Below, in pieces: positions 51,532 to 59,571 of a stretch of DNA of 64,000 nucleotides (position 1 is the stretch's first letter; every line of letters starts with the position of its first letter). Source of the DNA: an uncultured Prevotellaceae bacterium. GTDB taxonomy: Bacteria > Bacteroidota > Bacteroidia > Bacteroidales > Muribaculaceae. The notes under the pieces are model-generated. The model was given only the letters and a program-made list of their open reading frames with translations, did not search any database and was not told where the DNA came from. Both the position numbers and the translations under genes were made by a program. The stretch lies in contig ONJX01000006.1 of assembly GCA_900318255.1 (NCBI GenBank), positions 8,106 to 72,105 of the forward strand, given 5' to 3'.

Positions 51532-52652
51532 TTCGCGGTTAATAGTTTCTTATAAAAATCAATATGTCGTTGCGCTACCACATGAGCGTCGTTATGCTTC
51601 ACTACAAACTCCCGGCTGAGGCGGCTTAGGTTGGGAATCTCGTTTTTATTTTGCACCAGCCACTCGAGCTTGGCGTCGATGTCGCCCTCGATAAGTGGGC
51701 TCACGTTGATGATGGGCTGGTTGTCATGCTCATCTATCAGGTCATAGAACTCGGGCTCGGCGCCACTCACAGCTACCAAGCCGCGCGCCATGGCCAGAAG
51801 GGCATTGGTGGCGGGTGTGTAGGAATAGAGCTGGTCGAGAAGCACATGCGAGCTGCACAGCATCTTAATGTACTCGTCGTAAGGGACACTCTCAACCACA
51901 GTAAGCTCGCACCGAGTGGGGTAGCGATCCACGGTGCGGCGTGCTGCCTCGAGAAGCAGGTCGGTGCCCTTGAGGATGTTGCGGTCGTGCTGAATGCCGA
52001 TGAAAAATTTCACTTTCTCGGGCTCGCGGTCAAGGATGATGGGCTCAACGCTTGCTGTGTCAATGGGGATGCCGCCGTAGGCCAACTTGTCGCCGAGCAG
52101 TGGCTTGTAGCACTCGTGATATTCCCACAGGCACGAGATGGCTCCGTCGATGTTGCCCAGAATGTGGTTGCTGTGCTCGCGCATGAGTGGCAGTTTCCAG
52201 TTGTCCTCGTGCTTGGCTTGGTACTCGCTTGAGAGGGCGTAGGGCGACGGCTTGTCGCCCACCATGTAGTCGCTGTAGCGATAGGTCTTGCCATCATGGC
52301 ATGCCTGATAATATACATAGTCGGTGCCAATGGCGCCCATCACCATGCACCGGTTGTGTTGCTTGAGCCAATCAAACACACGCCTCACCTTTGCTGGCTT
52401 GAGGTCGAGAAAGATGTCATCGCAGGTCTCCACCACGTCAAAGCCTCGCATCTTGGGCAGTGCGCGCAGCACGTCGAGCACATATTTCATTGCCCCAATC
52501 TTGCCTGGGCTGCGCTTGAGGTTGATGTCGCGATGAGTGTTCATCCAGTGCGAGCCATTGCTGGCGACAATAGCAGTGTGTCCCAGGTCTCGCAGAGCCT
52601 GGGCCAGACAGTTGTGCATGTTGCTTGCATCGCCAACAAAGAGTATCTTCAT
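51528..52652 (-). CDS. Glycosyltransferase, GT-B fold (group 1-like)
   Basis: A 374-residue protein of the GT4-like type. The N-terminal Rossmann half starts MKILFVGDASNMHNCLAQALRD. In the C-terminal half, KFFIGIQHDRNILKGTDLLLEAA is the donor-binding region and LLDQLYSYTPATNALLAMARGLV contains the usual ExxxxxxxE region in degenerate form (SYTPATNALLAMARG). It is translationally coupled to the family 2 transferase. A divergent transferase gene starts 90 bp away. Confidence 0.83.
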   Translation of the reverse strand: MKILFVGDASNMHNCLAQALRDLGHTAIVASNGSHWMNTHRDINLKRSPGKIGAMKYVLDVLRALPKMRGFDVVETCDDIFLDLKPAKVRRVFDWLKQHNRCMVMGAIGTDYVYYQACHDGKTYRYSDYMVGDKPSPYALSSEYQAKHEDNWKLPLMREHSNHILGNIDGAISCLWEYHECYKPLLGDKLAYGGIPIDTASVEPIILDREPEKVKFFIGIQHDRNILKGTDLLLEAARRTVDRYPTRCELTVVESVPYDEYIKMLCSSHVLLDQLYSYTPATNALLAMARGLVAVSGAEPEFYDLIDEHDNQPIINVSPLIEGDIDAKLEWLVQNKNEIPNLSRLSREFVVKHNDAHVVAQRHIDFYKKLLTAK

Positions 52653-52742
52653 CTATTAGTGAGAACTTTTATGTTTTTAATGACGCAAAATTATTGATTT
52701 TTTTGTTTTTCTCCAAGAAAATGTCTAATTTTGGACTCAATT

Positions 52743-53687
52743 ATGAGTACAGTTTCAATAATAATTCCAGTTTATAACCGTGCTAATGTGGTGTCGCGCA
52801 CACTCAATAGTGTGGTGGAGCAGACGCATCGCCCGTTGCAGGTGATCTTGGTTGATAACTTCTCTACCGACGACTCGCTGGTGGTGCTCAACCAGTTTAA
52901 AGTGGAGAATGATATGCCCGATTTTGAGGTCATTGTCACTCAAGAGAAACAGCACACGGCAAGTGCGGCACGCAACCGAGGCATGCAGTTTGCCACAGGT
53001 GAATACCTTATGTTCTTCGACAGTGATGACCTTATGGACAGGCGCCTTGTGCAGAAGTATCTTGACGCTTTTCAGTCGGCACCGAGGCGTGTTGACATCG
53101 TGATTGCACGGCGCAACAGGGTGAACGAGATAGGGGAGAAAACCGCGATGCCCATCTACAAGAAAGACATTATTGCTAACCACATCTTGCACAGTGTGCT
53201 GGCAACACAGGCCTTCTGTGCCCGTCACGACTTCATCAAGAAAATTGAGTGGAACAACAGCATCTCACACTGGAACGATTTTGAGTATGGCCTCAGAATA
53301 TTGCTGGCTCGCCCCATTGTGGGCTACCTCGAGGGTAAAGCTCGTGTCGATGTGATTTATGGCGGGCCAAACTCTATCACTGGGACAAGTTTTAGCGAGA
53401 ATCATGGCAAGTGGGAGGTTTCGCTGCGATACATGAACCTTGATGTGAAAAACTCTAACCTTATCGACAAGCAGCGATACTATGACTTGCTTGCCTATCG
53501 TTTGCTAGTGCTCGCGGCACACTACGAGCGTGAAGGCCACCCCGAATATGCCAAGCCGGCAGCACAGAAGGCTTATGCCACTCTTAACCGCAAGTGGCTA
53601 TATCGCAAGGTGATGCCCTGGCTTTTCAGGCGCATAGTAAAAGGTAAACGTGGCTCAGCCCGCATAGCACGGTGGGTGATTAAGTAG
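52743..53687 (+). CDS. Glycosyltransferase, family 2
   Basis: A 314-residue GT-A enzyme beginning MSTVSIIIPVYNRANVVSRT, with LVDNFSTDDSLVVL, ASAARNRGMQFATGEYLMF and the metal-binding FFDSDDLMD. The C-terminal part is basic. A frame opening with TTG at 52731 adds four residues, but the ATG at 52743 gives the canonical start. It is divergent from the two-gene glycosyltransferase unit. A CGCTGGTTTTG repeat array begins at its stop. Confidence 0.92.
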   Translation: MSTVSIIIPVYNRANVVSRTLNSVVEQTHRPLQVILVDNFSTDDSLVVLNQFKVENDMPDFEVIVTQEKQHTASAARNRGMQFATGEYLMFFDSDDLMDRRLVQKYLDAFQSAPRRVDIVIARRNRVNEIGEKTAMPIYKKDIIANHILHSVLATQAFCARHDFIKKIEWNNSISHWNDFEYGLRILLARPIVGYLEGKARVDVIYGGPNSITGTSFSENHGKWEVSLRYMNLDVKNSNLIDKQRYYDLLAYRLLVLAAHYEREGHPEYAKPAAQKAYATLNRKWLYRKVMPWLFRRIVKGKRGSARIARWVIK

Positions 53688-53920
53688 TTTTGTCGCTTCG
53701 CGTTGCTCGCTGGTTTTGTCGCTTCGCGTTGCTCGCTGGTTTTGTCGCTTTGCGTTGCTTCGCTGGTTTTGTCGCTTCGCGTTGCTTCGCTGGTTTTGTC
53801 GCTTCGCGTTGCTCGCTGGTTTTGTCGCTTTGCTGGTTTTGTCGCTTCGCTGGTTTTGTTGCTTCGCTGGTTTTGTCGCTTCGCGTTGCTCGCTGGTTTT
53901 GTCGCTTTGCTGGTTTTTAG
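53688..53920. repeat. CGCTGGTTTTG repeat array downstream of the glycosyltransferase
   Basis: About ten units of TTTGTCGCTTCGCGTTGCTCGCTGG and shorter TTTGTCGCTTCGCTGG forms. Compared with the other arrays, the word CGCGTTGCTCG replaces CGCTTGCGCTCG, so each array has its own local variant. It is the same family as 1263, 3521 and 8988. Confidence 0.92.
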
Positions 53921-53930
53921 TTTACGATAT

Positions 53931-53967
53931 AATACGGGCGTGATCAAGTGCTGGTCACGCCCGTTAT
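53931..53967. terminator. Hairpin terminator between convergent genes
   Basis: ACGGGCGTGA (53934-53943) pairs with TCACGCCCGT (53955-53964). A second short palindrome, GGACAAGGC-AC-GCCTTGTCC, lies at 53990-54009. Confidence 0.8.
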
Positions 53968-54023
53968 TGTGATAATAGTGTTAACGGTCGGACAAGGCAC
54001 GCCTTGTCCCTACTTAGCCCTTA

Positions 54024-55613
54024 TTATTTAACAATGATAACCTTCTTGCCGTTGTGGATGTAGATGCCGGCAGGCAGTGCGCTGGCGTCCATCTTGCGGC
54101 CCATGAGGTCGTAGTAGTTGTTGTCTTGTACCTTCTCGGCGTTAATAGCATTGATTGCCGATGGCTCGGCCTCAACGACGCTGATGTTGTCGATGGTGAG
54201 TGTGAACTGGTCGGCGTCGCTCGTGGCGTGGATGCCGATGTAGTATTTGCCATCGGCCTTGCTGGCGGGAACGGTGAAGCGGCCAGTGAGGTGACTTACG
54301 TCATAGCCCTCAACCACTGTGGCAGGAATAATAGTGGTAGTCATAGCCTCAACGGTGGGCTCTGTGCCAATCATTACCTCAAAGCGCTCGGGATAGCCCG
54401 AAGCCTTGGCGTCGATGCCAAATTCATACTCTACCTCGGGCTCCATGATCAGAGCTGGAGTAATCAGCCAGTCGTCGGCAGCGCTGGTGGTGCTCCACTG
54501 ATAGGTTGCGTTTTGGGCGATTGTGCCACCATAAGTCCAAGTGCGGCTGTCGTTGTTGGCGTTGATAACGGTAAACTCGCTGAAGGCAGCCTGAGTCTCA
54601 AAGCCCTGGTTGTAAGGAATGGTGTAAGCGCCATCGTTGGCATCACGAGTGATGACGATGTTGTTGAAGGCCTGCACATAGTAGATAACGCCCTTAGTGG
54701 TGTTCTGCACGAGATATTCGGTGGAGTTGGTGTAGGTGTCGCTGGCCTCATCGTAGTTGAGCACGAAGTCGCATATCTCCTTCTTGCCCTCGGCGTTAGT
54801 GAAGGCGCCTGCCATGTAGTTGGGGCGGCCAGCTACGTTGCCAATGAACTGGTCTTGAGCAAAGGTGACGCTGTTGCCATTGCGAGTGCCCTTAATCCAC
54901 GATTGAGGCACGTCGCTAAAGAGGCCCTGCATGTAGATGTCATTGCCATCAACGCCCACATTCACGTTGTACTTGAATGCGGTGCCGTCATAGCCGTTGG
55001 CCTCGAAGGTGTAAACCTGTGTCTCCACGCCAGCGGGAAGCTCAACGAGCACATCCTCGGCCTGAGTGGTGGGAGTATATATGCTCGAATAGTCGGCATA
55101 GCCTGCCCAGTTCTGGCTGTTGGCATAGATGGCGCCAAAGACAACATAAGTAGAAGTGCCTATCAAGCTGATTTTGTCCTCAGTAACGCTGAACTGCACA
55201 TTTTGAGCGTTGTTGCGCACAGCGAACTCCTCGTACTCGTCATCATAGTCGAGCACTGCAAGGGTGATAACATCGTTGACCTCGGTGTCGTAAGCCACGT
55301 TCTGGCCCATGGGAACGGTGATGGTCTTGCCGTCCTCGCTCAGGGTGCCTTCAATCCAAGAGTTGATCTCGAGCTTTGAGAGTGGCTGCTTGAAATACAC
55401 CTTGTTGTTCTCGCCAAAGACGATGTCGATAGTGCCAGTCTGCGCGCCACGGCGAATGTACTCGCCACTGTAGTAGTAGGCATACCCGGCACGGTCATAG
55501 GTTCTCAGTTCGCCGGCAGGTTGTTCCATCACGATGCCATAATCGCTTGCACTTTGTGCCCAGGCACCAAGTGTCATCACAGCCATTGCTGCAATAAGTA
55601 AAACTTTCTTCAT
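54024..55613 (-). CDS. Secreted protein with type IX secretion-like C-terminal tail
   Basis: A 529-residue protein with signal peptide MKKVLLIAAMAVMTLGAWAQ. Two related beta-rich repeats follow (about 30-185 and 190-330; compare NSWIEGTLSEDGKTITVPMG with QSWIKGTRNGNSVTFAQDQF). Next is a choice-of-anchor/MAM-like jelly roll (about 345-490, YNQGFETQAAFSEFTVIN), then a short tail with YYDLMGRKMDASALPAGIYI and a basic end, the pattern of type IX or related sorting tails. It is probably exported to the cell surface. It has no catalytic motif. The leader (55614-55722) can form a hairpin. Single gene. Confidence 0.82.
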   Translation of the reverse strand: MKKVLLIAAMAVMTLGAWAQSASDYGIVMEQPAGELRTYDRAGYAYYYSGEYIRRGAQTGTIDIVFGENNKVYFKQPLSKLEINSWIEGTLSEDGKTITVPMGQNVAYDTEVNDVITLAVLDYDDEYEEFAVRNNAQNVQFSVTEDKISLIGTSTYVVFGAIYANSQNWAGYADYSSIYTPTTQAEDVLVELPAGVETQVYTFEANGYDGTAFKYNVNVGVDGNDIYMQGLFSDVPQSWIKGTRNGNSVTFAQDQFIGNVAGRPNYMAGAFTNAEGKKEICDFVLNYDEASDTYTNSTEYLVQNTTKGVIYYVQAFNNIVITRDANDGAYTIPYNQGFETQAAFSEFTVINANNDSRTWTYGGTIAQNATYQWSTTSAADDWLITPALIMEPEVEYEFGIDAKASGYPERFEVMIGTEPTVEAMTTTIIPATVVEGYDVSHLTGRFTVPASKADGKYYIGIHATSDADQFTLTIDNISVVEAEPSAINAINAEKVQDNNYYDLMGRKMDASALPAGIYIHNGKKVIIVK

Positions 55614-55767
55614 TTTTGTGTAGTTTGGTTTAATAAATTGTTTTATAGAGCCTTTTTCTCTTCAAAAAGCAACTCGAAAGGCTCCTTTTTTCGGGTTGTA
55701 GATTTTCGTGCTATAAAATTGATGGTGCAAAAGTACAAAAATATCTCTAAGTAACCCCACCTATACA
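55614..55767 (-). promoter_or_regulatory. Promoter and leader hairpin of the secreted-protein gene
   Basis: On the minus strand TACTTTTG (55728-55735) is a consensus -7 element. The leader of about 110 nt contains GAGCCTTT (55648-55655) and AAAGGCTC (55677-55684), able to form a stem; on the plus strand it is followed by CTTTTTT and would look like a terminator, although no plus-strand gene precedes it. Confidence 0.55.
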
Positions 55768-56075
55768 TCACGTTTTTTGCAAAAAACTCAACGAGAGTGG
55801 CTTGTTAATTACTTGCCTAATATTCTGGCGCTGCCGTTTGGACAGGACGCGAATGAGCGAGCCCTCGTTGGTGTGCATGGCGGCTTTCTCTCTAGGCCTA
55901 GTAGGAGCCTGAGCAGTGTAGCAATCGACCGTTATCGGTCGATTGCTAGAATGGTCATAGCCATGTTGCTCCTGCCAGAAGCTGGTGCAGGTCGCCTTGA
56001 ATGCTTGGATGATGTCGCCCAGGCTCCATTGCATGGGTTTGAGCACTTCTATCACGCCATGGATTGCGAGGACGA
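55768..56075 (-). pseudogene. Degraded fragment, possibly of a REP-associated Y1 transposase
   Basis: A minus-strand frame of about 95-105 codons contains VIEVLKPMQWSLGDIIQAFK followed by ATCTSFWQEQHG. The SLGDIIxAFK stretch resembles the segment after the catalytic region in IS200/REP-associated tyrosine transposases (SLGxIIGAFKS). The HUH motif and catalytic tyrosine are missing, there is no good start, and the C-terminal part is interrupted by a perfect hairpin (55919-55948). It lies directly upstream of the CobW gene's 3' end. The assignment is tentative and rests on a short motif. Confidence 0.35.
55919..55948. repeat. Perfect palindrome TAGCAATCGACCG-TTAT-CGGTCGATTGCTA
   Basis: 13-bp perfect arms with a 4-nt loop lie inside the degraded fragment. 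Thirty base pairs upstream is a smaller perfect palindrome CTAGGCCTAG. It has no T-run, so it is not a terminator. It could be a REP-type hairpin. Confidence 0.7.
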
Positions 56076-56098
56076 TAGGATGATGTGATCATTACACA

Positions 56099-57352
56099 TT
56101 ATGAATTCACCAGGCACTCGTCAAGGTCGCGTGTGATTTGCTCTCGGTCGAGGTTTTGCCCAATGAAGACGAGTTTTACCATGCGGTCACCGTAGGTCTC
56201 GTCCCAGTCGCGCAAGATGTCGGGGTTATACTCTACCATGCGTTTAAATTCCTCCTCGGGTGCAGTGGCAAACCAATATCCACTCTCGGTGAGCTTCTTC
56301 TGCACTCCTGCCGACTCAAAGAGGAACGACATGTCGGGGTTGTGGCTGAAGTAGATGAGACCCTTGGCGCGGATGATATTCTTGGGCCACTTGGTGGCTA
56401 CGAAGCGGTCAAACTTGTGTATGTCGATTGCCGGGCGGCGATAATAGACGAAGGTCTGGATGCCATATTCCTCGGCTTCGCCCTCATCGTGATGGTGATG
56501 GTGGTGGTGCTCGTGCTCATGGTGCTCATGCTCGTCATCCTCATGGTGGTGGTGCTCGTGCTCTTCTTCCTCATCATCGTGGTGGTGATGGTGATGATGG
56601 GCCTCGGCTTCCTCTTCGTCGGTGGCAGGGCGCTCTATCTCACGAATCCATCCGGCCGAGCTTGCCACTCGCTCGTAGTCGAAGAGCCCGGTCTCGATGA
56701 TGTCGTCGAGGTTGACATTGGTGTAGTCGCACTCAATGATTTGTGCCGCCGGTTGCAGGGCATGGATGATGTGGCGGATGCGGTCGCGCTCGTCGTCGCT
56801 CACCTCCGAGGCCTTGTTGAGCAGCACTATGTTGCAGAACTCAATCTGCTGGATGAGTAGGTTCTCGATGTCCTCTTCTCCTATGTCGCGGCGCTTGAGG
56901 TCTTCGCCACAACTGAACTCGCTCTGCATCCTCAGGGCATCGACCACGGTGACGATGCAGTCGAGGTAGGGGATGCCATGCTCTATGTATTTGTCTTCCA
57001 TGTTGGGGAGAGAGCAGATGGTCTGTGCTATGGGCTCGGGCTCGCAGATGCCGCTGGCCTCGATGACGATGTAGTCGAAGCGTCCCAGCTTCATGATGTC
57101 GTTGAGCTGCTCAATGAGGTCCATCTTGAGGGTGCAGCAGATGCAGCCGTTTTGCAGTGCCACGAGGCTCTCGTCTTTCTGCCCCACGATGCCTCCCTTC
57201 TGGATGAGGCTGGCGTCGATGTTCACCTCGCCAATGTCGTTGACTATTACGGCAAATTTAATGTTCTTCTCGTTAGTGAGAATGTGGTTTACAAGTGTTG
57301 TCTTTCCGCTGCCCAGGTAGCCCGTGAGCAGCAATACTGGAGTGTGTCGCAT
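56099..57352 (-). CDS. CobW/COG0523 family GTPase with long histidine-rich insertion
   Basis: A 417-residue G3E GTPase and probable metal chaperone. Walker A is GYLGSGKTTL (11-20), the metal site GCICC (69-73), and NKASEV is the guanine-specificity motif. Between the GTPase and C-terminal CobW_C domains lies a stretch of 37 residues with 23 histidines, the rest Asp/Glu. It resembles YjiA/ZigA/ZNG1-type proteins that supply zinc or other metals. The His-rich loop suggests metal storage or sensing. The DNA of this stretch is a CATCAC-type repeat. No zinc uptake operon is adjacent. Confidence 0.92.
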   Translation of the reverse strand: MRHTPVLLLTGYLGSGKTTLVNHILTNEKNIKFAVIVNDIGEVNIDASLIQKGGIVGQKDESLVALQNGCICCTLKMDLIEQLNDIMKLGRFDYIVIEASGICEPEPIAQTICSLPNMEDKYIEHGIPYLDCIVTVVDALRMQSEFSCGEDLKRRDIGEEDIENLLIQQIEFCNIVLLNKASEVSDDERDRIRHIIHALQPAAQIIECDYTNVNLDDIIETGLFDYERVASSAGWIREIERPATDEEEAEAHHHHHHHDDEEEEHEHHHHEDDEHEHHEHEHHHHHHHDEGEAEEYGIQTFVYYRRPAIDIHKFDRFVATKWPKNIIRAKGLIYFSHNPDMSFLFESAGVQKKLTESGYWFATAPEEEFKRMVEYNPDILRDWDETYGDRMVKLVFIGQNLDREQITRDLDECLVNS

Positions 57353-57376
57353 TTTGGTTTATTGTTTTTTAGTGTG

Positions 57377-57397
57377 TGTTGCGTTGACAACGCAACA
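57377..57397. repeat. GTTGCGTTGACAACGCAAC palindrome
   Basis: TGTTGCGTTG-A-CAACGCAACA, arms of 10 bp, lies between the CobW and FucI-fold genes. The same sequence extended by three bases on each side occurs at 63708-63734, and a variant at 42580-42600. Confidence 0.78.
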
Positions 57398-57418
57398 TAC
57401 GTGGCTTGTTTACATTGG

Positions 57419-58615
57419 TTAAAGTATCTCGTCGAGCACGGCTTTGTGGTGGCCTTGCATGATGATGTGGTGGTTGCCTATGGGGTTAGTGAGGAAATAG
57501 CGTGCTGCTTCCTTGTCGCGGAGCTTGATGAGCTGCTGGGTGCGGCACAAGTCGGGATTGCCCTGGCACTCCACAAGCTCGCCTTCCTCGGCGTAGTGGC
57601 GTCCCAGGCCACCGCTTGCCTTGAAGATGGTCACCGGGCCAGGCTTCATGAAGCCTCTTATTCCCACACCTATGCCCGACTCGAAGTGTGTGTCGAGCTG
57701 GTAGTCATCAACCATGTCGAGAGGAATGGTGCAGTGGGCAAATAGCAGCTCGCCAGTCTCGGGGTTGATGCGCGCAGGGTTGGCCTGGAAAGCGCTCTTG
57801 CCGGTGACGGCTTGTGCTATCTTCATCGAGAGCATGGCAGGGATGTCGCCCTCGCAACCTGCCACGATGCCTTGAGCGTTGAACTTGGCAAGTGCCACGC
57901 AGCCAGTGTTCTGCACTGCCGTCAAGAGGTCGAAGCAGCGAATGGTGAACCCTTGCAGGTCATAGCCTTCAACGATGAGCTTCAGAGCCTCGTAGATGCG
58001 CTCGGCACCAGTGAGCGACTGGCGGATGGCATCGCTGGGAGCTCTCGCAGTGAGGTCGCTTTCTATGTCGGCGGGAATGCGGTCGATGAGCATGAGCAGC
58101 TCGTCCATGTCGATGTGCTCAATCTTGATGCCCAGGCGATCCTCAATGGTGCGGTATTTTGCGGCGCTCGCTATAAGCCAGTCGCTAGGCTCGCCTATCA
58201 CCCCCAGGCGGCAGCCGTTGAGCTCACGCATGGCTTTGCCCACCTGCTGCAGGGTGCAGATGCGGCTCTTGATATACTCGTTGCTGCCGTGCAGTATCTC
58301 GCCCTTGAGACCTTGCTGCCGCAGGTAGGAGAGAATTTCCATCGAGGCGGCCAGCGAGTTGCTCTTGCCTGTGGTGAGCAGGTAGAACGGCTGCTTCGAC
58401 TGGCGCAACATGCGTGGCAGTTCGTTCTTGAAGATGCCCTCGGTGCCACCTGTGCGCACATAAATCAGTTCAAGGTCGTGAGCGCCATAGTCCTTGAAGT
58501 CGCTGGTCTTAAGTTCATAATCGATGCCCAGTGCGCCCAGAAACTCCTGAGTGGCGGCATCCACAGCAGTCGCATCATGCAACTGCGATGTGAGTGTATA
58601 GATAGCTGTAGTCAT
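57419..58615 (-). CDS. Fucose/arabinose isomerase-fold protein
   Basis: A 398-residue cytoplasmic protein with the FucI/AraA architecture: N-terminal alpha/beta half (IYVRTGGTEGIFKNELPRML), a central part with CRLGVIGEPSDWLIAS, then TIRCFDLLTAVQNTGCVALAKFN and CEGDIPAMLSMKIAQAVTG in the C-terminal half, which carry the metal ligands (Glu, Asp) in isomerases. GPVTIFKASGGLGRHYAEEG resembles the sugar-binding end. The metal-site residues appear kept in part, so activity is plausible but the sugar is unknown. There is no transporter or kinase next to it. Confidence 0.8.
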   Translation of the reverse strand: MTTAIYTLTSQLHDATAVDAATQEFLGALGIDYELKTSDFKDYGAHDLELIYVRTGGTEGIFKNELPRMLRQSKQPFYLLTTGKSNSLAASMEILSYLRQQGLKGEILHGSNEYIKSRICTLQQVGKAMRELNGCRLGVIGEPSDWLIASAAKYRTIEDRLGIKIEHIDMDELLMLIDRIPADIESDLTARAPSDAIRQSLTGAERIYEALKLIVEGYDLQGFTIRCFDLLTAVQNTGCVALAKFNAQGIVAGCEGDIPAMLSMKIAQAVTGKSAFQANPARINPETGELLFAHCTIPLDMVDDYQLDTHFESGIGVGIRGFMKPGPVTIFKASGGLGRHYAEEGELVECQGNPDLCRTQQLIKLRDKEAARYFLTNPIGNHHIIMQGHHKAVLDEIL

Positions 58616-58689
58616 AGTGGTAAAGCTTATGTGATTAATGAATGCCCAAAATTATACAAAACATTCCAAACCACAAAATCAAAGCAGGT

Positions 58690-59478
58690 TTAATTGTTTA
58701 TTATTATTCCAGTGAAGGTGCGGCCGCTCTTGACACCGAGGCGGCGGGCGCTGAAGTAGCGGTCGCTCTCGCAGCGGCTGCAGTGTCTGGGCAGGGTGAT
58801 GTTCGGCCCGGGCACGCCAGCGGCGATGAGCACCTGGCGGTTGGCCTCTTGCAGGTTGATGTGCGCCTTGCCGGTGGTGGTGTTGCGGTGCATGATGAGC
58901 GGCAGGTCGAAGCCCGCCTTCTCAAACTGGGCCACCACTTCGTCGCCCACCTCAAAGCAGTCGTGACAAATGCTCACACCCATAGTGGCGAGGATGTTGC
59001 TGGCGTTAGCCCCCACGGCTTTCATTACCATTACGGTGTCCTCGGCAATGCGCCCCACCGTTCCCCGCCATCCGGCATGGGCAATGGCGATGACGCCATT
59101 GATGGGGTCGGCAAGCGCTATGGGCACGCAGTCGGCAGTGTTGACGCCAATGCACACGCCAGGCACTGTTGTGACCAGGGCATCGACGCCATCGAGCATC
59201 TGTTTCCTCACTTGTGATGATGCCGAGACTAATTTCTCGTCGAAGGCCGTCACACGGCAGGAGTGAGTTTGTCGAGGCATTATCAGGTTTCTGTAATCGA
59301 TGCCTAATTGCCGGCACAACTCAAAGCGGGCGTCAAGCACTCGCTTGGCATCGTCGCCCGTGTAGTGACACAGGTTCCACTGCGAGTAGGGGTCATTAGC
59401 ATCTGCCACTCCGCGCTGGGTTTGAAAAGCTCTGATGGCCCGCGCATCGCCATTAAATTTCAGTTCGTCAAGTGTCAT
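58690..59478 (-). CDS. pgeF: Peptidoglycan editing factor / YfiH-family multicopper-like purine nucleosidase
   Basis: A 262-residue cytoplasmic protein of the DUF152 family. The three metal ligands seen in YfiH-type structures are present: His72 in RQTHSCRV, Cys117 in VNTADCVPI and His134 in AIAHAGWRGTVG. In E. coli this protein prevents mis-incorporation of serine into peptidoglycan; other members act on purine nucleosides. Length and motifs are typical. It is a single gene between unrelated neighbours on the same strand. Confidence 0.92.
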   Translation of the reverse strand: MTLDELKFNGDARAIRAFQTQRGVADANDPYSQWNLCHYTGDDAKRVLDARFELCRQLGIDYRNLIMPRQTHSCRVTAFDEKLVSASSQVRKQMLDGVDALVTTVPGVCIGVNTADCVPIALADPINGVIAIAHAGWRGTVGRIAEDTVMVMKAVGANASNILATMGVSICHDCFEVGDEVVAQFEKAGFDLPLIMHRNTTTGKAHINLQEANRQVLIAAGVPGPNITLPRHCSRCESDRYFSARRLGVKSGRTFTGIIINN

Positions 59479-59571
59479 AGTAAGCAGTTTTTTCAGCTCG
59501 CTAAATTACAAAGAAAAAACAAGAGCATCAAAAATAATTGACGCTCTTTTGAGATTTTCTTTGATTGTTTT

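Noticed and set aside
54054..55379. 441-codon plus-strand frame opposite the secreted protein gene
   Set aside because: The minus-strand gene has a signal peptide, repeated domains and a secretion tail. The antisense frame follows from codon bias only.
56138..56860. Plus-strand frame rich in Val, Met and Leu opposite the His-rich CobW loop
   Set aside because: Antisense of CAT/CAC codons gives Met/Val runs; it is a by-product of the histidine-rich stretch.
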